Assembly: GCA_030691385.1 (NCBI GenBank)
Contig: JAUYEI010000128.1
Span: 1-64,000 of the forward strand
Direction of reading: 5' to 3'
Source: Azonexus sp.
GTDB lineage: Bacteria > Pseudomonadota > Gammaproteobacteria > Burkholderiales > Rhodocyclaceae
Length of the DNA: 64,000 nucleotides
The notes beneath the pieces were generated by a model. That model worked only from the letters and a program-made list of their open reading frames with translations. It had not been told where the DNA came from and searched no databases. A program made the translations under genes and the position numbers. Shown here one piece after another: positions 1 to 5,875 of the stretch (positions are counted from its first letter, which is position 1; each line of letters starts with the position of its first letter).

Positions 1-14
1 ACAATTGCTTTCAT
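1..14 (-). CDS. Start of the next cassette gene (partial)
   Basis: A minus-strand ATG at position 14 is preceded by a GAGGG ribosome-binding-like stretch and opens M-K-A-I before running off the window edge. It lies about 50 bases past the attC core at 61-67, as expected for the first gene of the next cassette. Only five codons are visible, so no product can be named. Confidence 0.4.
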
Positions 15-60
15 GCGTTATCGCCCTCGAAGGTTGCTTTGATCCGCTATCTTTCGCGTT

Positions 61-132
61 GTCCAACGTTGTAGGTAAGGGGCGCTGCGCGGCGCTTTAT
101 CGCGCAGCGTCCCTTGGAGCGCCGGGTTGGGC
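61..132 (-). other. attC recombination site
   Basis: The plus strand reads GTCCAAC at 61-67 and GTTGGGC at 126-132, which are complementary core-type boxes. Between them is an imperfect hairpin containing GCGCTGCGCGGCGCTTTATCGC. The site is 72 bp and closely resembles the other attC sites here. The recombination core faces left. Confidence 0.88.
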
Positions 133-234
133 AATAGTGCCCGGCAGCGTGATGAGGCCGAGCTACGCGCACAAAGTCGGCGCTGGCGAGACGGCGAGCT
201 GAAAATGATAAGGCCCACGGAAACCCCTCTGCCG

Positions 235-411
235 CTATGAGTAGGCAACGGTAACGAAAACTGCCGCGCCAACGATGACACCGATAACAATGTATTCGCC
301 AATGCACTGAGCCTTCTTTGGTTCGAGATGGAAAGTGCGGCCCACGACACGACCAGCCAAATAAGCGACAGTCTCGCCAATTGCGGAAGCGGTAGCGTCG
401 AGAAGGCTCAT
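235..411 (-). CDS. Small cassette-encoded membrane protein
   Basis: A 58-residue product is obtained from the internal ATG at 411; the longer ORF reads through cassette-junction sequence. The N-terminal half is soluble-looking (MSLLDATASAIGETVAYLAG). Residues about 39-57 form one hydrophobic segment (YIVIGVIVGAAVFVTVAYS). Several lysine and arginine residues precede it. No family was recognised. It sits just downstream of a second small membrane protein, from which it is separated only by an attC remnant, so the two may now travel as a single cassette. Confidence 0.5.
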   Translation of the reverse strand: MSLLDATASAIGETVAYLAGRVVGRTFHLEPKKAQCIGEYIVIGVIVGAAVFVTVAYS

Positions 412-413
412 GA

Positions 414-456
414 CACCCAGCGACCGAAGGGAGCGAGGTTGATCGCCGGGTTTGAC
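414..456 (-). other. Truncated attC remnant
   Basis: The stretch CCAGCGACCGAAGGGAGCG followed by AGGTTGATCGCCGGGTTTGAC matches the right half of the intact attC sites (CCAGCGACCGGAGGGAGCG...). The left half with its GCCCAAC core and the GCGCGGCTTTATCGCGC stem is missing. It lies between two small genes, which suggests a deletion that fused two cassettes into one. Confidence 0.55.
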
Positions 457-476
457 TGGTTTCGGTTCATGGTCAC

Positions 477-734
477 CTAGCCTGAAAATAGACCAGACAT
501 AGCGGCAAGCACAGAAGCAACTGCGACTATTGCACCAGCGATAACGGCAAGCCCTGACCGAAATAGCAAGGTGGCTCCAAGCTTCAGCTCGGTGTCCTTT
601 CGGGAGCGGTATTTCAGCACAGCGATGACACAAATAACTGCCCCCGCAATGAGCAGTGCGGCAGGATGCAACATGACGGTGAGGAGCGCGCTCAAGAAAA
701 ATAACGCTGTGGGTACGACAATATTCTTGTTCAT
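477..734 (-). CDS. Cassette-encoded hypothetical membrane protein
   Basis: This 85-residue protein is almost entirely hydrophobic. It has a segment at about residues 6-40 (TALFFLSALLTVMLHPAALLIAGAVICVIAV region), a charged loop (KYRSRKDTELK), and a last segment at about 55-82. Two or three membrane helices are likely. The ATG at 734 lies 18 bases past an attC core, the usual cassette geometry. The family was not recognised, so the function is unknown. Confidence 0.6.
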   Translation of the reverse strand: MNKNIVVPTALFFLSALLTVMLHPAALLIAGAVICVIAVLKYRSRKDTELKLGATLLFRSGLAVIAGAIVAVASVLAAMSGLFSG

Positions 735-751
735 GACGCTCCTATGGCGAC

Positions 752-817
752 GCCCAACGTAGAGCTAACCGGCGCTGCGCGGCTTTATCGCAAGTCGCCT
801 GGAACGCCGGGTTGGGC
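752..817 (-). other. attC recombination site
   Basis: GCCCAAC at 752-758 and GTTGGGC at 811-817 bound a 66-bp imperfect palindrome containing GGCGCTGCGCGGCTTTATCGC. The 3' end of the HNH gene reads into it. Confidence 0.9.
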
Positions 818-1360
818 CATTTCCACCACCCATAAACGCAATTGACTGGGCTGTGGAAATGTCTGTGGAATTGCAGATAACGAGAATGGAAGCTCTGGTG
901 TTTCTGCAAGCGGTGTATCCATAAGGTTTCTTTCTCGGCTAATTTCAATTGCAAGTTTCAGGTAACGGCGAAGAAGCAGGATTGGAGGAAATTGGTTTTT
1001 CTCCATCAGCCATTCGAGTGCGTCACGGGCGCACTTTGAGCTGTTACACGAACGGCACGCCCAGACGAGGTTGTCGCCAGAGTTCGCTCCACCTCGCTTT
1101 GTCGGTATGAGATGGTCAACAGATAAGTAGTCTCGGCTTCCGCAGTAGCAGCAAGCTTGGGGCAGCACCATCTTCAAGCGTTCGTCGTTAGCTAGAGGGC
1201 CTATGCTCATGGTCTGATTATTTAGACCTTTGTAGAGACGAGAACGAATCATGAAATGTGTGCGCCCGTACTTATCGGCTTTCGCAGTGATAGCCGAATG
1301 AGCCATCGCGAGGTTCGCGTATGACCAGTGGAGCAACTCGCCAAGAGTGGTAATTTCCAT
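785..1360 (-). CDS. HNH endonuclease family protein (integron cassette)
   Basis: This 191-residue protein carries a C-terminal-half HNH nuclease core. A CxxC pair at about residues 70-73 (CCYCG) is followed by VDHLIP at 81-86, a GG...GDNLVWACRSCN segment at 90-106 and a final lysine, the standard zinc-bound beta-beta-alpha-metal layout. It would act as a DNA-cutting or nicking enzyme. The residues before the core match no domain I recognise. The last codons (PGVPGDLR) are written by the attC stem. Its role as defence, recombination or host function cannot be told from context. It is a single-gene cassette. Confidence 0.85.
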   Translation of the reverse strand: MEITTLGELLHWSYANLAMAHSAITAKADKYGRTHFMIRSRLYKGLNNQTMSIGPLANDERLKMVLPQACCYCGSRDYLSVDHLIPTKRGGANSGDNLVWACRSCNSSKCARDALEWLMEKNQFPPILLLRRYLKLAIEISRERNLMDTPLAETPELPFSLSAIPQTFPQPSQLRLWVVEMAQPGVPGDLR

Positions 1361-1367
1361 TACTCAG

Positions 1368-1437
1368 GCCCAACGTTCAAGGTCAGGAGCGGTGCGCGGC
1401 TTTATCGCGCAGCGTCCCCTGCACCGCAGAGTTGGGC
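1368..1437 (-). other. attC recombination site
   Basis: GCCCAAC at 1368-1374 and GTTGGGC at 1431-1437 enclose GGTGCGCGGCTTTATCGCGC. The site is 70 bp. The glycosyltransferase stop codon at 1402 falls inside it. Confidence 0.9.
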
Positions 1438-2685
1438 GTCGCCGCAAAGGCGGCTCAAAATCGAGTCGCAGGCCGTGACGATTGAATTGCAATTGGCAAA
1501 TCGGGTCGCGACCTGCTGACAACGCTGATTCAACGAGCTGTCGGTGGTTAGCTTCTTAAGTGCACCTGCAACAACATGAGGAACATACTGCTTTGGCAAA
1601 ACTTCTTGTGCCACGCCAAGGCGCACCGCGTGGGCGGAATTGTCAAACTGATCATAGGCGACAGGCCGGATAAGTTGTGGAATGCCTGCACGTAATGCTT
1701 GGCTGGTGGAGCCGATGCCGCCGTGATGGACGAATGCGGCAAGCTTGGGCAGCAAGGCACCAAAGGGGGCATAGTCGACGTGAATCACACCTTTGGGCAG
1801 TGAAGCCGGAACTTGCTGTGGGAAATGCGTTAGGAGGATCGCCCGCAACCCAGTAGTTTCTGAGGCTTCGACAGATGTTTTGAAGAATTCATGCGCAGTG
1901 GCGGTGGCTGTTCCTGCTGAGAAGGCGACAGGCGGCTGATCGGCTTTTATAAATTCGTCGAGGCGTGGCGAGAGGGAAGCCTGATAGCCGTGATCATATA
2001 AAGGAAAGTCGGCTAGAGCCACGTGTCCGGGCCAGTCGCGTTGGGGCTCACCGAACCAGTCCGGAAACAATCCAACTACGCAGTCTGCCTCATGAATCCA
2101 GGAGCGGAATATCCGATCTACACTAGGCAGGCCGAGCTCGGCCCGGTATCTATTGAGTGGTGCCGTGAAGTTAGGATCATAGAAAGTCTTGTCAAGCATC
2201 CACCAAGCCGTCCGCTTCAGCAGAGATGGTGTGCGCGATGTAATCCAATTTGGAACCAGTCGCGGCGGCCTCACATTCGACCGAAAGACGGACGGTGCCA
2301 GGTGAACGGTTGCACAAGGAACGCGGTCGGTTTCTCTCAACAAGCGAGGAGAAAACAACAATGAATTTCCGAGAGCTATTGTATTGCTTGGAATGACATC
2401 CGCTTTCATGGCCCGGTAGTACTCTGGGCAAATCTCGGCATACTCCATTGCTACACGCTTGAAAGCGCGGCTTGGGTCGCCATCTGACAGTTCGCCAAAT
2501 AGTGAGGAATATTTCTCGACCGTACTTATGGGTACGAAGCGAATTGCAGAATCCGTTGTGTAGCTGCGGAAGAACGGATTTGCATAAAGAATGACTTCGT
2601 GCCCGCGAGCAGCGAACTCTCGACCCAGTGCAACGAATGGCAGTACATCGCCGTGACTGCCTGCTGTAGAAATTAGCACTCTCAT
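1402..2685 (-). CDS. RhlB-like family 1 glycosyltransferase (integron cassette)
   Basis: This 427-residue protein has the two-domain GT-B layout of the UDP-glycosyltransferase/RhlB/MGT group. The N-terminus is MRVLISTAGSHGDVLPFVAL. The middle is RhlB-like (CVVGLFPDWFGEPQRDWPG). The C-terminal donor-binding region contains FVHHGGIGSTSQALRAGIPQ followed by AYDQFDNSAHAVRLG. Family members transfer NDP-sugars to lipids or small hydrophobic acceptors, but the acceptor here is unknown. The ATG at 2685 overlaps the stop of an ORF reading through the upstream attC by four bases. At about 1.3 kb it is a long cassette gene. Confidence 0.88.
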   Translation of the reverse strand: MRVLISTAGSHGDVLPFVALGREFAARGHEVILYANPFFRSYTTDSAIRFVPISTVEKYSSLFGELSDGDPSRAFKRVAMEYAEICPEYYRAMKADVIPSNTIALGNSLLFSPRLLRETDRVPCATVHLAPSVFRSNVRPPRLVPNWITSRTPSLLKRTAWWMLDKTFYDPNFTAPLNRYRAELGLPSVDRIFRSWIHEADCVVGLFPDWFGEPQRDWPGHVALADFPLYDHGYQASLSPRLDEFIKADQPPVAFSAGTATATAHEFFKTSVEASETTGLRAILLTHFPQQVPASLPKGVIHVDYAPFGALLPKLAAFVHHGGIGSTSQALRAGIPQLIRPVAYDQFDNSAHAVRLGVAQEVLPKQYVPHVVAGALKKLTTDSSLNQRCQQVATRFANCNSIVTACDSILSRLCGDAQLCGAGDAAR

Positions 2686-3023
2686 AATGATGGCTCAAGG
2701 TCGTGTGGAAAACGTGACGCCCAACGTTGTAGGTAAAGGGCGCTGCGCGGCGCTTCATCGCGCAGCGTCCAGCGACCGGAGGGAGCGGCCTTGACCGCAG
2801 TGTTAGAAGGGTTTGCCGGGAAAGCGGTAGTGCAAGCGAACGGCTTGCAGTCGAGACCGCCGGTGGCAAACGGAAAATGCTTTGCAGCCGGGAAAGCCCC
2901 AAAACCCGAGGATTTTGATTTTGGCTGAAATTTCCGGTTGACCGTAGCAACGCCGAAAACGCTGAGCCGACGGGCCAAAACAGGGACAGAGCCAAGAGCA
3001 AGCGACGGGCGGCGAAGTGACAT
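2682..3023 (-). CDS. Possible mini-cassette ORF reading through attC (copy 1)
   Basis: From the ATG at 3023 an open frame of 113 codons crosses the 229-bp cassette body and the whole attC at 2719-2808, ending in an ATGA overlap with the glycosyltransferase start. It begins MSLRRPSLALGSVPVLARR and includes the translated dispersed repeat (VATVNRKFQPKSK). The homologous ORF at 4441-4758 keeps the frame, but many of the differences change amino acids. An alternative frame encodes a signal-peptide-like stretch (LLLALSLFWPVGSAFS). It may be non-coding, and coding status is unproven. Confidence 0.3.
   Translation of the reverse strand: MSLRRPSLALGSVPVLARRLSVFGVATVNRKFQPKSKSSGFGAFPAAKHFPFATGGLDCKPFACTTAFPANPSNTAVKAAPSGRWTLRDEAPRSALYLQRWASRFPHDLEPSL
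2719..2808 (-). other. attC recombination site
   Basis: GCCCAAC at 2719-2725 and GTTAGAA at 2802-2808 bound a 90-bp site whose stem includes GGGCGCTGCGCGGCGCTTCA and CGACCGGAGGGAGCGGCC. It is nearly identical to the site at 4454-4543. Confidence 0.9.
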
Positions 3024-3044
3024 GAGAAACCGGAGCCTTCTAAC
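2802..3044 (-). repeat. Duplicated 243-bp mini-cassette, copy 1
   Basis: This segment, from GTTAGAA to TTCTAAC, is the same length as 4537-4779 and differs from it at only around twenty positions by eye, mostly clustered in the 2825-2865 equivalent. Both copies carry one dispersed 42-bp repeat at the same internal position. The pair looks like a cassette duplication within the array. Confidence 0.85.
2910..2950 (-). repeat. Dispersed 42-bp repeat (copy in mini-cassette 1)
   Basis: The minus strand reads CTACGGTCAACCGGAAATTT then CAGCCAAAATCAAAATCC, a near-consensus copy of the element found throughout the window. Its presence inside a mobile cassette means it can be moved by the integrase. 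Confidence 0.85.
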
Positions 3045-3124
3045 GTGTAGATGACCGGCGCTGCGCGGCTTTATCGCGCAGCGTCCAGCGACTGAAAGGA
3101 GCGAGGTTGAGCGCCATGTTAAGT
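3038..3124 (-). other. attC recombination site
   Basis: TTCTAAC at 3038-3044 and GTTAAGT at 3118-3124 bound an 87-bp imperfect palindrome with GGCGCTGCGCGGCTTTATCG. The stop codon of the NERD-domain gene (3119) is in its right core. Confidence 0.88.
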
Positions 3125-3877
3125 GACTTTTTGGATCGTGCGGCATTTTGGAAAAGCGGAGCAGCCCCAAAATTTGCCACCCGCGAGTTCTCCGCTTTTT
3201 GTTGTGCGCAGAACCATTTGTTCACCGCATTTTGGACATGACCTTGGCGCATGGGGATCTAAGCGGCATTGAATATTCTGCACATGCTCACGATTTGTGG
3301 CGAGCGACGGAGCCATTCTGCCGGTGCTAATTGCAGTGGACACTGCCTCAACTTCGGAGAGCGATAGAAAAACTTCGGTCTTTGACTTGATGTAAGAAAT
3401 ATATCCACCCGCGTAAGTAACGTTTGCCGGCATCTTTGTCTTGAACTCGCTCCCGCCGACAAAGACAACGACAGAGTGAATTTTCTCCGGCGGAAGATTT
3501 AGCAGGGCTTCCAATGCTTTGACATGCTTATAGTTTTGGCGAAGCGGGTTTTGAAATTTGTTGGTCTTCTTGAAAATCCTCTGTGTCCACATGGGCTGAT
3601 GCTCATCGCCAAAAATCCAGCCACTGTAGTTTTTTGTTTCAACGACGAACAAACCAAATCGTGATACGAAGATGTGATCGATTTGCGTCGTTCCATCGGG
3701 TGTTTTAAGCGTGACATTGTGAATCGGTCGGTACTCCTTTGGGTCAAGGAGGAACTTTGCAGACAACCTGACCAACCATTCGCCAAAGACCCCCTTAAAC
3801 CATGGAGTTTTAACGACAGCGACTGCAATGAGTAGAGGAAATATCCACCACAGTTGAACAAAGAGTGATTTGAGCAT
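3119..3877 (-). CDS. NERD-domain protein with C-terminal topoisomerase-type zinc finger (integron cassette)
   Basis: This 252-residue protein starts with a hydrophobic segment at about residues 5-23. A nuclease-related (NERD) domain follows, with FGEWLV at 31-36, IDHIF at 66-70 and FGLFVVETKNYSGWIFG at 74-90; the D/E-T-K pattern resembles the PD-(D/E)XK-like active site. The C-terminus has a C4 zinc ribbon of the topoisomerase I type (CPKCGEQM ... GGKFWGCSAFPKC). The combination suggests DNA or RNA processing at the membrane, but no substrate is known. It is AT-richer than the chromosome, fitting horizontal origin. Confidence 0.85.
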   Translation of the reverse strand: MLKSLFVQLWWIFPLLIAVAVVKTPWFKGVFGEWLVRLSAKFLLDPKEYRPIHNVTLKTPDGTTQIDHIFVSRFGLFVVETKNYSGWIFGDEHQPMWTQRIFKKTNKFQNPLRQNYKHVKALEALLNLPPEKIHSVVVFVGGSEFKTKMPANVTYAGGYISYIKSKTEVFLSLSEVEAVSTAISTGRMAPSLATNREHVQNIQCRLDPHAPRSCPKCGEQMVLRTTKSGELAGGKFWGCSAFPKCRTIQKVT

Positions 3878-3904
3878 GGATGTATATACCTGCTGAAGTT
3901 ACCG

Positions 3905-3968
3905 TGCTAGGTCAGTGGACGGCGGACAGCGAAGCTGGCCGACGGTCCGCTGGACCGGAATGTTGGGC
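3905..3968 (-). other. Atypical attC site
   Basis: A GTTGGGC core lies at 3962-3968, preceded by an imperfect palindrome (GTCAGTGGACGGCGGACAGC ... GACGGTCCGCTGGAC). It differs from the other attC sites and has no clear YYYAAC box on its left side, so its left limit is uncertain. Its position between two cassette genes supports the call. Confidence 0.5.
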
Positions 3969-4011
3969 GTCGCTGCTGCCGAAAGGATATTCATGACTTT
4001 CTGGTTCCTGC

Positions 4012-4437
4012 TCATGGTAGTGGAACGACAATGGACTCCTGCAAGCGTTCGAGGCGCCACGAACTTAGGAGCCGAGAAACAATAACTTGAACATTCTGGC
4101 TGTGCTGGCGGGCGCGCTGCGGCGTTGCCGGTCGCTTGCAGGGAATGACCATGCGGCGCGACCGGCGCCTTGCATCGCATCCCGCCAGCGCACCCCTATT
4201 TGTCCAACTTGTTATTTCTCGGCTCCTTAGTCCATTTGCTGTACCCACAACGCGAATAGCTCCTTTGTCCAAGCCTTCCCAGGCAAAGGCAATCTCGATT
4301 TCGAATTCTTCGCCGCCGTAGTGGACTGCAATTTGTGCTGCTGGAGCCCCAACAAGCGCTGCAAGTTCAGCGGGTGGAACTGTGCGCCACTTTTCTAATT
4401 CGTTCGCAAGTGCCGAATATGCGTGAGCTCGATGCAT
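4012..4437 (-). CDS. Cassette hypothetical protein interrupted by a palindromic element
   Basis: The ORF has 141 codons. Residues 1-75 look like an ordinary soluble domain (LANELEKWRTVPPAELAALV, then AVHYGGEEFEIEIAFAWEGL), rich in acidic and beta-strand-like segments. From about residue 76 the reading frame runs through a long inverted repeat (4064-4230) that encodes an arginine-rich, unnatural-looking stretch before ending ESIVVPLP. The original protein was probably shorter or had a different C-terminus. The family was not recognised. Confidence 0.55.
   Translation of the reverse strand: MHRAHAYSALANELEKWRTVPPAELAALVGAPAAQIAVHYGGEEFEIEIAFAWEGLDKGAIRVVGTANGLRSREITSWTNRGALAGCDARRRSRRMVIPCKRPATPQRARQHSQNVQVIVSRLLSSWRLERLQESIVVPLP
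4064..4230. repeat. 167-bp cruciform-like inverted repeat inside a cassette gene
   Basis: Outer arms are CTTAGGAGCCGAGAAA (4064-4079) and TTTCTCGGCTCCTTAG (4215-4230), one mismatch. Inner arms continue the symmetry: GTGCTGGCGGG with CCCGCCAGCGCAC, and CCGGTCGC with GCGACCGG. The whole segment could fold into one long hairpin and interrupts the otherwise ordinary cassette ORF. Confidence 0.7.
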
Positions 4438-4440
4438 GGG

Positions 4441-4758
4441 TTAGACCTTAGACGCCCAACGTTGTAGGTAAGGGGCGCTGCGCGGAGCTTTATCGCGCAG
4501 CGTCCAGCGACCGGAGGGAGCGGCCTTGACCGCAGTGTTAGAAGGGTTTGCCGGGAAAGCGGCGGTGCAAACGAACTGCTTGCAGCCGCGAGCGCTGGCG
4601 GCAAACGGAAAATGCCTGGCAGCCGGGAAAAGCCCAAAACCCGAGGGTTTTGATTTTGGCTGAAATTTCCGGTTGACCGTAGCAACGCCGAAAACGCTGA
4701 GCCGACGGGCCAAAACAGGCACAGAGCCAAGAGCAAGCGACGGGCGGCGAAGTGACAT
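4441..4758 (-). CDS. Possible mini-cassette ORF reading through attC (copy 2)
   Basis: This 105-codon ORF from the ATG at 4758 is homologous to the one at 2682-3023 (same MSLRRPSLALGSVPVLARR start, same VNRKFQPKSK segment from the dispersed repeat). Its C-terminal third is encoded by the attC site. As the cassette nearest attI it should be the best expressed of the array. Coding status is doubtful for the same reasons as copy 1. Confidence 0.3.
   Translation of the reverse strand: MSLRRPSLALGSVPVLARRLSVFGVATVNRKFQPKSKPSGFGLFPAARHFPFAASARGCKQFVCTAAFPANPSNTAVKAAPSGRWTLRDKAPRSAPYLQRWASKV
4454..4543 (-). other. attC recombination site
   Basis: GCCCAAC at 4454-4460 and GTTAGAA at 4537-4543 enclose a 90-bp palindromic site with GGGCGCTGCGCGGAGCTTTA. 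It is almost identical to the site at 2719-2808. Confidence 0.9.
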
Positions 4759-4779
4759 GAGAAACCAGAACCTTCTAAC
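4537..4779 (-). repeat. Duplicated 243-bp mini-cassette, copy 2 (attI-proximal)
   Basis: This is the second copy of the 243-bp unit at 2802-3044. It lies directly next to the integrase-side attachment site, so it is the most recently inserted cassette if insertion at attI is the rule. Confidence 0.85.
4645..4685 (-). repeat. Dispersed 42-bp repeat (copy in mini-cassette 2)
   Basis: The minus strand reads CTACGGTCAACCGGAAATTT then CAGCCAAAATCAAAACC. It occupies the same position as the copy in mini-cassette 1, so it predates the duplication. Confidence 0.85.
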
Positions 4780-4885
4780 GAATCAGTAGACACCCCGGCG
4801 GGTGTCTACTTCCCGCCAGCGTGGTGTATAAAAACAAAAATATCCTGATAACATTTTGATTTTTAATTCCTCATTGGAAACTGCA
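4773..4885. other. Integron attI region and likely integrase/cassette promoters
   Basis: The first cassette ends at TTCTAAC (4773-4779), whose complement GTTAGAA is an attI/attC core. The next 106 bases to the integrase start hold a perfect hairpin (4785-4810) and a very AT-rich stretch (GTATAAAAACAAAAATATCC). Divergent promoters for intI and the cassettes are expected here. I could not fix -35/-10 boxes with confidence and saw no clear CTG-N10-CAG LexA site. Confidence 0.65.
4785..4810. repeat. Perfect 11-bp-arm hairpin next to attI
   Basis: The sequence AGTAGACACCC-CGGC-GGGTGTCTACT is a perfect inverted repeat with a 4-base loop, starting 6 bases from the attI core. It has no T-run on either side, so it does not look like an intrinsic terminator. 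Confidence 0.8.
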
Positions 4886-5869
4886 ATGTCTGGCGAACTG
4901 TCTTCTGCACCACAGCCACCAAAATTGCTTGATCAGGTGCGGAACCGGATTCGGGTCAAGCATTACAGCATACGCACTGAAACGCAATATCTGAACTGGA
5001 TAAGACGTTTCATTTTGTTTCATGACAAGCGGCATCCGCGCGAGATGGGTGCGGTTGAGGTTGAGGCGTTTTTGACGCATCTGGCCGTCAAAGGCCGGGT
5101 GGCGGCTTCGACGCAGAATCAGGCGCTGTCGGCTTTGCTTTTCCTGTATAGGGAAGTGCTCGGGATCAATTTGCCGTGGCTCAATGGCGTGGTTCGCGCC
5201 AAGCAGCCGCAGCGTTTGCCGGTGGTGTTGACGCGCCAGGAGGTGAGCGGGTTGCTCGATCGCATGAATGGGCTGCACGGCATGATGGCGCGTTTGTTGT
5301 ACGGCACCGGCATGCGTTTGATGGAGTGCGTGCGGCTGCGCGTCAAGGATGTCGAATTCGAGCGGGCGGAGATTGTGGTGCGCGATGGCAAGGGGGCCAA
5401 GGATCGGGTGACGATGCTGCCGCAATCCTTGAACGGGCCCTTGCGGGATCATTTGCGGTGGCGCCGCCAGCTGTTTGACGACGACAAGGCCAAGGGGCGG
5501 GCAGCGGTGTATTTGCCCCATGCGCTGGATAGAAAGTATCCGAACGCCGAGACGGAGTGGGCCTGGCCGTATGTTTTTCCGACTGCCGGTTTTTCGGCGG
5601 ATCCGCGCAGCGGTGATGAGCGGCGTCATCATGTCGATGAAAAGGCCTTGCAGCGGGCGGTCAAGAAGGCGGTGCAGGCGAGCGGCATTGCCAAGCTGGC
5701 GACGCCGCATACTTTTCGCCATTCGTTTGCGACGCATTTGCTGCAGTCCGGTTACGATATCCGTACCGTGCAGGAATTGCTGGGCCACGCCGACGTGGCC
5801 ACTACAATGATTTACACACATGTGTTGAACAAGGGCGGGCGCGGCGTTGTTTCGCCGCTGGACGTTTAG
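4886..5869 (+). CDS. intI: Integron integrase (tyrosine recombinase IntI)
   Basis: This is a tyrosine recombinase with the IntI-specific insertion. I use the ATG at 4886 (327 residues, [20 protein letters not shown]); the ORF track begins at a TTG 10 codons earlier. The N-terminal SAM-like domain includes [18 protein letters not shown]. The catalytic set is visible: Arg in [13 protein letters not shown], Lys in [10 protein letters not shown], His-x-x-Arg in [12 protein letters not shown], and [15 protein letters not shown] with the nucleophilic Tyr. The segment [20 protein letters not shown] between Lys and HxxR is the extra domain that distinguishes integron integrases. The gene appears intact and diverges from the cassettes, the usual arrangement. 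Confidence 0.96.
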   Translation: MSGELSSAPQPPKLLDQVRNRIRVKHYSIRTETQYLNWIRRFILFHDKRHPREMGAVEVEAFLTHLAVKGRVAASTQNQALSALLFLYREVLGINLPWLNGVVRAKQPQRLPVVLTRQEVSGLLDRMNGLHGMMARLLYGTGMRLMECVRLRVKDVEFERAEIVVRDGKGAKDRVTMLPQSLNGPLRDHLRWRRQLFDDDKAKGRAAVYLPHALDRKYPNAETEWAWPYVFPTAGFSADPRSGDERRHHVDEKALQRAVKKAVQASGIAKLATPHTFRHSFATHLLQSGYDIRTVQELLGHADVATTMIYTHVLNKGGRGVVSPLDV

Positions 5870-5875
5870 AAACTT

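Larger units (their letters stand above)
1..5869. mobile_element. Chromosomal integron (attI-proximal cassette array plus integrase)
   Basis: An integron integrase gene (+) is followed on its 5' side by an attI region and then by a head-to-tail array of gene cassettes read on the minus strand, away from the integrase. At least six closely related attC sites share the same stem sequence (GCGCTGCGCGG / CGCGCAGCG types) and separate ORFs that end inside them. Such uniform attC sites are typical of chromosomal rather than mobile integrons. The cassette genes are visibly less GC-rich than the flanking chromosome. The array continues past the left edge of the window. Confidence 0.9.

Noticed and set aside
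4801-4885. LexA box in the integrase promoter
   Set aside because: I looked for CTG-N10-CAG or CTGT-N8-ACAG in the intI upstream region and found no convincing match.
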